Source: Bdellovibrio sp. 22V (GTDB lineage Bacteria; Bdellovibrionota; Bdellovibrionia; Bdellovibrionales; Bdellovibrionaceae). From it: a stretch of DNA of 64,000 bases. A program made the translations under genes and the position numbers. Of the stretch, positions 31,626 through 39,073 are shown piece by piece. Within the stretch, counting starts at the first letter, position 1; the number at the start of each line of letters is the position of its first letter. Location: NCBI RefSeq assembly GCF_030169785.1, contig NZ_CP125854.1, forward strand, positions 434,001-498,000, in the 5' to 3' direction. The notes beneath the pieces are model-generated. The model worked only from the letters and a program-made list of their open reading frames with translations, had not been told where the DNA came from and ran no database searches.

Positions 31626-32878
31626 TCACGTGTACAGATTGTCACGTGATGCATACATTTGCTGTTAGGAACTCCGCTGGCGTAGCTTCCGTTTGTGCGG
31701 AAACACTCTTTACTAAGATCATACTCCACAACGGGTGCGCCGTTCACGGTCTCTTCTTTATAGCAAGAGACACCCGTTTTAGGCACAACACAACGGTATT
31801 GAACATTCACATCGTACTGGTGCGCCGGTAAATGACGGCGGACGATATCCAATTCATTTCTGTAGCCGGCATTACCTTGCAATGTCGCATAGGCCATTGT
31901 CGGACACATTGTCGCAGCATCTTGAGAGCGAACCACTTTATAAATACGGCTACAGTTCCAGTTTTTTGCGCCAACACTTGGATTCGCCAAATCATTTTCG
32001 GTCACGGAAGCAAGAACATTGGCTGGGTTAGTCACTGCTTGCCCGCCTATTTGCGGATTTGGTGTAAATACGAGGCTATAACTTTTGCCATAAGCCGTTT
32101 TGACTGGGCTTGCACTGCTTGGCGACCTTACTTTATAAACTTCCGCATTGTTCGCCATGAAAGTTAAAGCCAACACTCCGGAAGTTCCGAAGATATTGCG
32201 ATATTCTTGCGCCAATTCTTCGCTGGAGTTGAAAGTCAAAGTCGATTCCATCACTTTTTGCTCTGGCGAGAATGGGAAATAAGTCGCCGTCGTACCTTTA
32301 CGAGCAAACGAATCCATCACCAGTGAATCCGTTAATGTACCGATCATGGGAATAACGTCCGTCCACAAAGTAACGTTGTTATTCATCGTGTATACATCAT
32401 GCAAACTGTTCTTCACACGCACAGCCACAGCAGGAACCGCGCCGACATTCACAGGCGAGTCGGCAAGAAGTTCTTTATATTGGTTCTCTGACAAAGTTGT
32501 TTCTGGATAGATCGGTTTGAAGTTTTGATCAGCATAATCAAAAAACTCACTTTTGACTTTAAGACCGCCGTTCGAATAAGCGCCCATTTTCAAAGAGAAG
32601 AACGCAGGATTGTTACGCAATTGAGTTTCAGCACAAGAGTTGTAAGTGATCGTGTCGAAAGTCGCGTCAAAGGCAAAGGGGATATTAGAAACTTTCGCCG
32701 CGGTTGAAGTTCCGTATTTAGCAGTGAGTTCCGCGTCAGACAGACCGACGTCCAAACCGCTGTCCAGTTCAGCATCAAAACCGGCTTTACCACAGTTTTG
32801 AAACGACACAACGAGGATAAAAGAGGCAATAATGCCACTTGTTGCCCGCCAAGTCGTCTTATTGAAACGAACTTTCAT
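31622..32878 (-). CDS. Exported protein, possible lipoprotein, unknown function
   Basis: 418 residues from the ATG at 32878, chosen for GGGGAG upstream; the frame extends to 32959 without a ribosome site. The N-terminus KVRFNKTTWRATSG precedes a hydrophobic core (IIASFILVVSFQNCGKAG) that ends in a cysteine, suggesting lipidation, though FQNC departs from the standard L-[AS]-[GA]-C lipobox. The mature part contains several cysteines near the C-terminus (CVVPKTGVSC, CFRTNG, CMHHVTICTRD), likely disulphide-bonded. An inverted repeat, ATCACGTG/CACGTGAT, lies at its 3' end (31625-31650). Function unknown. Confidence 0.75.
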   Translation of the reverse strand: MKVRFNKTTWRATSGIIASFILVVSFQNCGKAGFDAELDSGLDVGLSDAELTAKYGTSTAAKVSNIPFAFDATFDTITYNSCAETQLRNNPAFFSLKMGAYSNGGLKVKSEFFDYADQNFKPIYPETTLSENQYKELLADSPVNVGAVPAVAVRVKNSLHDVYTMNNNVTLWTDVIPMIGTLTDSLVMDSFARKGTTATYFPFSPEQKVMESTLTFNSSEELAQEYRNIFGTSGVLALTFMANNAEVYKVRSPSSASPVKTAYGKSYSLVFTPNPQIGGQAVTNPANVLASVTENDLANPSVGAKNWNCSRIYKVVRSQDAATMCPTMAYATLQGNAGYRNELDIVRRHLPAHQYDVNVQYRCVVPKTGVSCYKEETVNGAPVVEYDLSKECFRTNGSYASGVPNSKCMHHVTICTRD

Positions 32879-32986
32879 GGAATTCTCCCCTAAACACAAG
32901 ACTACCATGTACATTTCGGCAGATTTACAAAAAACCACAACTTTCTCAACGTGCGACAATTGGTCCGCACTGGGGGATTAATTCTT

Positions 32987-33002
32987 GTCTTAGAATGAAA
33001 CG
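32987..33002 (+). promoter_or_regulatory. TTTCA-type dyad upstream of galU
   Basis: GTCTTAGAATGAAACG, 18 bp before the galU ATG. It matches the site at 23563 in 15 of 16 bases. TTAGAAT inside it could also serve as a -10 element. Confidence 0.4.
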
Positions 33003-33019
33003 TTTGAGATTTATAAAGC

Positions 33020-33904
33020 ATGCGACGAATTAAAAAAGCCATCATTCCTGCCGCTGGTCTAGGTACACGTTTTTTACCTGCGACCAAGACAGTTCCTAAA
33101 GAGATGCTCACAATCGTAGACGCCCCTATCATCCTTTATGTGGTGGAAGAAGCGGTCCAGGCGGGAATCGAGGATATTATTCTGATCGCTGGTCGCGGCA
33201 AGCATTCGATCGAGGATTTCTTCGACACGTCTTATGAGCTCGAAGATAAACTTCACAAAGATGGCAAAGAAAAACTTCTAGAGCGTGTCACACGAATTCG
33301 TGACAAAGCGAACATCATCAGCATTCGCCAAAAACATGCGCTAGGTTTGGGACATGCCGTCCTTAGCGGCTTGCCTATTGTCGGCAAAGATCCTTTCGCG
33401 GTTCTTCTTGGTGACGAGATTACAATGGGGTTTCAAGGCGAACCTAACGTCACATCACAACTGGTAAGCTCTTTTGAAGAAACAGGCACATCGACGATTT
33501 CAGTGATGAAAGTCGATGACAAAGATGTTTCCAAGTACGGGATTGCGGAAGTGGAAGACAACGGCAAAGGTTACTTTAAAGTGACCTCGCTTGTGGAAAA
33601 ACCGAAAGCGACGGAAACAAAAAGTCGCTGGGCTTTGCCGGGGCGCTACGTTTTCGACAACAGCATTATGGATATTCTGCATTCAGCAAAGCCAACGTTG
33701 CATGGTGAAATTCAGCTGACCGACAGCATGAAAGAGTTATGCCACCACAAAGGTCTTAATGCGATGACGTTCACGGCGCATCGCTTTGATGCCGGCGATA
33801 AGTTCGGTTACTTGCAAGCCAACATAGAACTGGCCTTGCGCAATCCGGAGCTGAACACGGAAATGAAAAACTACATTCTTCATCTGGCAGAACGCCTCAA
33901 ATAA
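33020..33904 (+). CDS. galU: UTP-glucose-1-phosphate uridylyltransferase GalU
   Basis: 294 residues, the normal GalU length. It has the nucleotidyltransferase motif PAAGLGTRFLPATKTVPKEML at the N-terminus, then IAGRGKHSIEDFFD, LGDEI, VEKP and LPGRYVF, all diagnostic for GalU. It makes UDP-glucose for lipopolysaccharide, polysaccharides or glycolipids. The latter could feed the glycolipid glycosyltransferase domain encoded at 39074. Start ATG with weak ribosome site. The next gene follows after 11 bp, so galU leads a small operon with the exported protein and priA. Confidence 0.95.
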   Translation: MRRIKKAIIPAAGLGTRFLPATKTVPKEMLTIVDAPIILYVVEEAVQAGIEDIILIAGRGKHSIEDFFDTSYELEDKLHKDGKEKLLERVTRIRDKANIISIRQKHALGLGHAVLSGLPIVGKDPFAVLLGDEITMGFQGEPNVTSQLVSSFEETGTSTISVMKVDDKDVSKYGIAEVEDNGKGYFKVTSLVEKPKATETKSRWALPGRYVFDNSIMDILHSAKPTLHGEIQLTDSMKELCHHKGLNAMTFTAHRFDAGDKFGYLQANIELALRNPELNTEMKNYILHLAERLK

Positions 33905-33915
33905 CGAGAGTACTT

Positions 33916-34767
33916 ATGAAAAAATATTTTATCACTGCCCTCGCTTTGTTCCTTTCTTCGATTTCTTCTGCGTACATTTTGCCGACACGCACGATTTTGC
34001 AAAAGACGGTCGAGAACTCCGGATCTGGAATTTACGCTATTGAACAAGAAGTGCAATTTTCCAACGGCGAAGAAACTCTTTCAGTCAAAGAAACTTGGTT
34101 GATTGATAGCGACCGTACAATGCGTTTGACGGTGACTGGCGGAAAAGATCTCGCGAACACGTTCAAGCTGCAATATCTCTACAACGGCAATCAAAGATTC
34201 AGTCTTGTGAATAACGAGCGCAAAGGCGAAAAAGTTTCTGAAGATTTCCTGGAAAAGTTTTTAAACTTCCGCAGCACTGATATCTTCGCGAACAACCTCG
34301 TGCACTACAAAATGATGCCTGTGGGTGCCTTGCAAAAGAAACCGACGCCAAAAACGGGAGCTGATTTTAAACACGAACCTGAATCGTGGGTGCGCTACTC
34401 ACGCACAGGTGGAGTCGTGAACTATGCTTTAGGTGTTGCAACACCGACGGAGCTTGAAGGAAACTACCCTGGAATCTGGATTGAACAAGATCAGTTCGTC
34501 GTGCGCAAACTTCGTCTGCCAAGCCAAGTGGAGATGAGCGCGAACAATTACAATCAGTTCGCACGCGGCCTTTCCTACCCTCGCCAACGCACGATTCGTT
34601 GGGGTAATAACACAGTGACGATTCGTTTGATCAGCGCTTCGGCTCGGCCGCAGACAGCGGTCGCTCTTTTCCAACCCTCTTCACTTGATAGTAACTTGAA
34701 ATGGGATGGAATTCAGTCCTTGCCGGCGAAAGACGTGGTCACGGAGTTTTACTCGAGGTTTAGATGA
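33916..34767 (+). CDS. Exported protein of unknown function between galU and priA
   Basis: 283 residues with a signal peptide (cleavage near SSAYI). The mature protein reads like a periplasmic beta-sheet domain (SGIYAIEQEVQFSNGEETLSVKETWLID...), similar in feel to outer-membrane lipoprotein-sorting (LolA/LolB-like) folds, but I cannot assign it. There is no lipobox and no membrane helix besides the signal. It overlaps priA by 4 bp (ATGA) and follows galU by 11 bp. Confidence 0.78.
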   Translation: MKKYFITALALFLSSISSAYILPTRTILQKTVENSGSGIYAIEQEVQFSNGEETLSVKETWLIDSDRTMRLTVTGGKDLANTFKLQYLYNGNQRFSLVNNERKGEKVSEDFLEKFLNFRSTDIFANNLVHYKMMPVGALQKKPTPKTGADFKHEPESWVRYSRTGGVVNYALGVATPTELEGNYPGIWIEQDQFVVRKLRLPSQVEMSANNYNQFARGLSYPRQRTIRWGNNTVTIRLISASARPQTAVALFQPSSLDSNLKWDGIQSLPAKDVVTEFYSRFR

Positions 34768-36803
34768 GTCAAGACTCCCTATGGAGAGTGGCGGTCGACG
34801 CTCCTCTGCCTGAGGCTCTTACATACAGTTTCAACGGTCCTCTTCAGCGCGGTCAGCTTGTCAATGTCCCTCTTGGACGTCGTAAAGTTAAAGGCTTGGT
34901 TCTAGGCCCCACGGATAAAGTTCCCGATTTCGAAATCAAGAGCATTGATTCCATCGACGAAGAATATCAGGCGCTCCCAGAGCCATTTGTAAAATGGCTG
35001 GAGTGGCTGGCACAGTACTATATTCATCCGATCGGGCAAGTCGTGCAATCGGCCTTTCCGCCACTGCGGAAAACCGACAAGCAACGCCAGTCCAAAAGAC
35101 CCCCCGTCATTCCAAAATTGGAAAGCGACAGCGCCCTTCATTTGACGGAGGAACAAGAGACGTGTTTCAAAGATATTTCTCAACACGCTCACTTTTCCAC
35201 GCATCTGGTTTTCGGTGTGACCGGCTCTGGAAAGACGGAAGTCTATTTGCGCCTTCTTGATAAAGTTCTGCAAGAAGGCAAAAGAGGCCTTGTTCTTGTT
35301 CCGGAAATTTCGTTGACGCCGCAGCTGATTCAAAGATTTGCGCGCCGATTCGGTGATAAAATTGCCGCTCTTCATTCGCAACTCACAGACCGTGAAAGAA
35401 CCAATCAATGGTGGGATATCGTTGAAGGACGAAAATCCATTTTGATTGGCGCTCGCTCGGCTTTGTTTTGCCCGATTGAAGATTTGGGTCTCATTATTGT
35501 CGACGAAGAGCACGAGCCCAGCTTTAAACAAGACGAGAAATTAAAGTACAATGGGCGTGACGCGGCCGTTATGATGGGAAAGATGATGAACTGCCCTGTC
35601 GTTTTAGGATCCGCGACGCCAAGTTTGGAATCTTGGAAAAATGCGCAAGAGGGCAAATACCATCTACATACTTTGCGTCGACGAGTGGCGAATAGATCTC
35701 TTCCGGAAATTGAAGTCATTGATCTGCGCAAACAAAAGTCCGACGATGACGAACAAAAAAAGATCATCACTAAATATTCGCATCTTCCCTTTTGGCTCAG
35801 CCCTGCGCTTTACGAACGCATGCACGAGGTGCTCGCCCGGGGCGATCAGGCCGCTTTGTTTTTGAATCGCCGGGGAGTCGCACAAATGGTGGTTTGTCCC
35901 GCCTGTGGTCACACGCGTGAATGTCCGAACTGTGATATTTCTTTAACTTTGCACGCGCATTCTCATCTGATCTGCCACTATTGCGATTATCACGAGAACT
36001 TCAAATCCAAGTGTCCGGACTGCAAAGAGGGAGAACTCGAAGCGATCGGACTTGGCACCGAACTTCTTGAAACGGATTTGGCGCGCTTGTTTCCCGATAA
36101 AAAAATCGCACGCGCGGATCGCGATGAAGTACAAAGCCGTGCGGACCTTGAAGAGCTTATCGCCAACATGGAAAACGGTGAGATAGATATTCTCGTGGGC
36201 ACGCAAATGATTGCAAAGGGTTTGGACTTTCCAAAGTTAAAACTTGTGGGCCTTGTACTTGCCGACGTGGGTTTTAATCTTCCCGATTTCCGCGCCACCG
36301 AACGAAGCTTTCAGTTGATCACGCAAATGAGCGGTCGCAGCGGTCGCCATGTGAAAGAAGGCGAAAGCCCGGGCCTTGTGATTATCCAAACTTTCAATGT
36401 TGAACACGACAGCATTACGTTCGCCAAGAGCCACGACTTTGAAGGCTTTGCTCAGCATGAATTAAATATTCGCTCACAACTGCACTACCCGCCTGTTGGA
36501 CGTTTGGTGAGTTTCCGTATTCAGGGGCCGCATCTTGGGAAAGTCGAAGAGACCGCACGACTTTTAGCGAGACGAGCGCAGGCACTGAAGGCGCAATTTC
36601 CTCAATATGCCTCCATTGAAGTTTTAGGGCCTGCCGAGGCGCCACTTTCGAAGTTGCGCGGGCAATTTCGTTATCATCTCCTCATAAAGTCAACCCAGGT
36701 CGCGGCGGCAAATCCGTTCTCAAGACAGCTTTTGGGCGATCAGGAGTGGGTTCCTTCCGGAATAAAAATTTTGATCGATATTGACCCAATGAGTTTGCTT
36801 TAA
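34764..36803 (+). CDS. priA: Primosomal replication helicase PriA
   Basis: 679 residues. The N-terminal DNA 3'-end binding domain opens WRVAVDAPLPEALTYSF. The helicase core has Walker A GVTGSGKTE, the DEEH box (IIVDEEHEPSFKQ), and the Cys-rich zinc module inserted between helicase lobes (CPACGHTRECPNCD...CHYC...CPDC). Motifs GTQMIAKGLDFP and QMSGRSGR complete it. PriA restarts stalled replication forks. Length is slightly short of E. coli PriA (732) but all motifs are present. It is translationally coupled to the exported protein upstream. Confidence 0.96.
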   Translation: MSQDSLWRVAVDAPLPEALTYSFNGPLQRGQLVNVPLGRRKVKGLVLGPTDKVPDFEIKSIDSIDEEYQALPEPFVKWLEWLAQYYIHPIGQVVQSAFPPLRKTDKQRQSKRPPVIPKLESDSALHLTEEQETCFKDISQHAHFSTHLVFGVTGSGKTEVYLRLLDKVLQEGKRGLVLVPEISLTPQLIQRFARRFGDKIAALHSQLTDRERTNQWWDIVEGRKSILIGARSALFCPIEDLGLIIVDEEHEPSFKQDEKLKYNGRDAAVMMGKMMNCPVVLGSATPSLESWKNAQEGKYHLHTLRRRVANRSLPEIEVIDLRKQKSDDDEQKKIITKYSHLPFWLSPALYERMHEVLARGDQAALFLNRRGVAQMVVCPACGHTRECPNCDISLTLHAHSHLICHYCDYHENFKSKCPDCKEGELEAIGLGTELLETDLARLFPDKKIARADRDEVQSRADLEELIANMENGEIDILVGTQMIAKGLDFPKLKLVGLVLADVGFNLPDFRATERSFQLITQMSGRSGRHVKEGESPGLVIIQTFNVEHDSITFAKSHDFEGFAQHELNIRSQLHYPPVGRLVSFRIQGPHLGKVEETARLLARRAQALKAQFPQYASIEVLGPAEAPLSKLRGQFRYHLLIKSTQVAAANPFSRQLLGDQEWVPSGIKILIDIDPMSLL

Positions 36804-36848
36804 TTTCCAGGCTTTCTTAGAATGGATTGTTAAGGAAACTTTATTGCG

Positions 36849-37685
36849 ATGATTCAATGCCCCCGCTGCGGAATACAAGTAACAGAACTCCACCCTGTGG
36901 ACCCGGAATTGATTACCAAACTCCAGGCTGCGGGTGAGGCGAATTTGCCTCCGCAAGTTTGCGCGGGTTGTATTTCAGATCTTCGTCGCACAGTCGCTTC
37001 CAGCAGCGGCGGTATTTTGATGGCGCAAGAGCGCGCCAAAGAACAACACCGTCTGCAACTTTGGAAAAGTCGCGTGATGCTGATTAAAAAAGCGCGCCTG
37101 TGCATGAGCCAAAAACTTTATTCCGAAGCCGCCGTTTCTTACGAAAAGTATTTAAAAATTCTCGATATCGTTTTTGATATCAAAAAAGGCGAACGCCTTA
37201 AACCGGAAGCCTTTAAAGAAAGTGCGCGTACGACGGAGTTGACTGTTGTTGCATCCGTTTACTGGGATCTTCTGCGCATTTACGATACTCACGACAAGTA
37301 TGCAGATCGTATGTCTCATGCAGCGAAACAGTTGGCCGTATTCATTCAGTTCACGCCGATTTATCCAGACATTATCCGCAAGGCCGAGTCGTTTCAAAAA
37401 ACCGCAAGACATCCTCAGATCGTAAAACAGTTTTTGAAGATGTCGGACAAAGAGCGACCACGTTGCTTTATTGCAACGTCAGCTTTTGAAGATGCGATGG
37501 CGCCTGAAGTGATGAGCTTGCGCGCTTTCCGCGATTTTACACTTCGTAACTCGAAGGCCGGAAGAAAATTCATCGCGCTTTATTATCGTGTTTCTCCTCG
37601 TATTGCTTGCTTACTCGATAAGCAACCTGCGCTCAAACCCGCAGTCAGAGCACTTCTCCGTGTTTTGATTAAATGCGTTAGCTAA
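36849..37685 (+). CDS. CFI-box C-terminal domain protein with N-terminal zinc ribbon
   Basis: 278 residues. An N-terminal Cys4 module (CPRCG...CAGC, about 4-40) looks like a zinc ribbon, followed by helical repeats resembling TPR-like pairs (about 75-190). The C-terminal ~75 residues begin CFIATSAFEDAMAPEVMSLRAFRD, the signature of the 'CFI-box-CTERM' domain, whose role is unknown but whose opening Cys-Phe-Ile is conserved. There is no signal peptide, so it is cytoplasmic or membrane-peripheral. It follows priA by 45 bp, with TTAGAAT-like sequence between. Confidence 0.8.
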   Translation: MIQCPRCGIQVTELHPVDPELITKLQAAGEANLPPQVCAGCISDLRRTVASSSGGILMAQERAKEQHRLQLWKSRVMLIKKARLCMSQKLYSEAAVSYEKYLKILDIVFDIKKGERLKPEAFKESARTTELTVVASVYWDLLRIYDTHDKYADRMSHAAKQLAVFIQFTPIYPDIIRKAESFQKTARHPQIVKQFLKMSDKERPRCFIATSAFEDAMAPEVMSLRAFRDFTLRNSKAGRKFIALYYRVSPRIACLLDKQPALKPAVRALLRVLIKCVS

Positions 37686-37740
37686 GTTTTACTCTCTTTG
37701 ACGCTTGCAAAGGCCCTCTGTTTTGAGGGAATGTATTTGC

Positions 37741-38880
37741 ATGGCTCATATCTATGATTACGCAATTATTGGAAGTGGTTTAACCGGTCTCAGCATCGCG
37801 GCAGCTTTGAGCCGTGAGACAGACAACATCGCGCTTATCGAAGCGTCTGATGTGGCATTTGGTGCAAACAAAAAAGTAAATTTCCCAACAGGCCCGATCA
37901 ATAACGGTCTTCGTTTTGTACCTGACTCCGTGCTTGCGGAAAAAGCCATGCGCTTTCTTGAAAATCTTTTGAATACAAAAGTCGTCGCTGATGTCAGCGA
38001 GGAAGCCCCGATTACTTACGATTCCGGAACTTTCAAAACGTTTTTGGGCTTCGGCGACACGCCGCCTGCTTTCTATGAAGAGCTTTCTTACTTCACATCA
38101 AGCAAACGTATCGATTTAGCTTTGGAGCCGCATCAGTGGACTCAGCTTTTGTTTGAACAATTCAAAGGCGATTTCATGCCTCGTTCTTACGTGACGAAGT
38201 TCCATCAAGAGGGCGAAAAGGTTTCGCACATCACGATCAACGGTTCTAAAACGTTGCATGCGCAAAATTTTATTTTCGCCGGCACTGTGAAGGACTTGGG
38301 TGTCTTGCTTCCGGAAGACGCGATCTCTATCCGCGCTCGCACGAAGCTTTCTAAAAATACTTATTGGACGGCGTTGTGCTTGGACATCTGTCACTCGAAA
38401 ATGGTGACGGAGTCAACGGCAATGCACGTTCTTAATGGAACAACTCAAGACGAGATCGGCCCTTGCGCCGGCCGCTTCTTGCCAGCAGTTGAAGTCGATG
38501 GCCAGCCGATGCAGGCGTCTCAATGGATGACATTCATTGAACAAGAAGTGACTGAAGACAGCGAAGTTGTCGGAATGGCGCTAAAGAAAATCAAGCGTCA
38601 GATCAAGCGCGCCTACCCTGAAGCTCTGGATAATCTGAAGCTTGAAAGAATTTTCGTTGCTCCGATTATTGCGGGTAACGGTGATATCAAGTTAAGTGCA
38701 AATCTCACAATGCCAGAGTTGGAAAATCTTTGGATTGCTTCATCAACAGTAAATGAACAAAAAAATCTTGTCGGCGCTCTTTTGCAAGCAGAAATGATCG
38801 TCGCGTCTCTTGGGTTTAAAGTTCAAGAACAAGAAGTGAGTGCTCCTCAAGAAGAGGCGCAGCACGAAGCTGCTCTCTAA
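37741..38880 (+). CDS. FAD-dependent oxidoreductase, unknown substrate
   Basis: 379 residues from the ATG at 37741 (GAGGGAATG upstream; the frame runs back to 37705). The dinucleotide-binding motif YAIIGSGLTGLSIAAALSRE is at the N-terminus, followed by an acidic residue (ALIEAS) for FAD ribose. The C-terminal part (IAGNGDIKLSANLTMPELENLWIASST...) resembles the second FAD-contact region of DAO/amine-oxidase-like flavoproteins. A tail of Glu/Gln residues closes it. The substrate is unknown. A perfect 11-bp inverted repeat follows at 38890. Confidence 0.8.
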   Translation: MAHIYDYAIIGSGLTGLSIAAALSRETDNIALIEASDVAFGANKKVNFPTGPINNGLRFVPDSVLAEKAMRFLENLLNTKVVADVSEEAPITYDSGTFKTFLGFGDTPPAFYEELSYFTSSKRIDLALEPHQWTQLLFEQFKGDFMPRSYVTKFHQEGEKVSHITINGSKTLHAQNFIFAGTVKDLGVLLPEDAISIRARTKLSKNTYWTALCLDICHSKMVTESTAMHVLNGTTQDEIGPCAGRFLPAVEVDGQPMQASQWMTFIEQEVTEDSEVVGMALKKIKRQIKRAYPEALDNLKLERIFVAPIIAGNGDIKLSANLTMPELENLWIASSTVNEQKNLVGALLQAEMIVASLGFKVQEQEVSAPQEEAQHEAAL

Positions 38881-38889
38881 TTTTCATTC

Positions 38890-38915
38890 GGAGAAGAGGA
38901 ACTCTCCTCTTCTCC
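38890..38915. terminator. Strong inverted repeat after the FAD oxidoreductase
   Basis: GGAGAAGAGGA and TCCTCTTCTCC, a perfect 11-bp stem with a 4-base loop, 9 bp after the stop codon. The 3' side is only mildly T-rich, so termination strength is uncertain. Confidence 0.6.
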
Positions 38916-38979
38916 ATTTCTCAGTGCCAATTCTTGGCGAAATCCTAAAACACCGTTGACAAGAATCTAACGACGAAAG

Positions 38980-38995
38980 CGTTTCACTCTGAGAA
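38980..38995 (-). promoter_or_regulatory. TTTCA-type dyad upstream of the glycosyltransferase fusion
   Basis: On the plus strand CGTTTCACTCTGAGAA, the reverse complement of the dispersed motif with two mismatches, about 80 bp before the ATG at 39074. Confidence 0.4.
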
Positions 38996-39073
38996 TCCCC
39001 TGTTCCACTAGATTCTATGCGTTCCGGAGAGTTCGGCCTGACTTTTGATATTAAGAGGGTCAGGAGGTCTCCC

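Noticed and set aside
34902-35531. 209-codon minus-strand frame inside priA
   Set aside because: Lies over the conserved helicase core of priA; no start signal or family resemblance.
38956-38985. TTGACA as a -35 box for the glycosyltransferase fusion gene
   Set aside because: No acceptable -10 at 16-18 bp.
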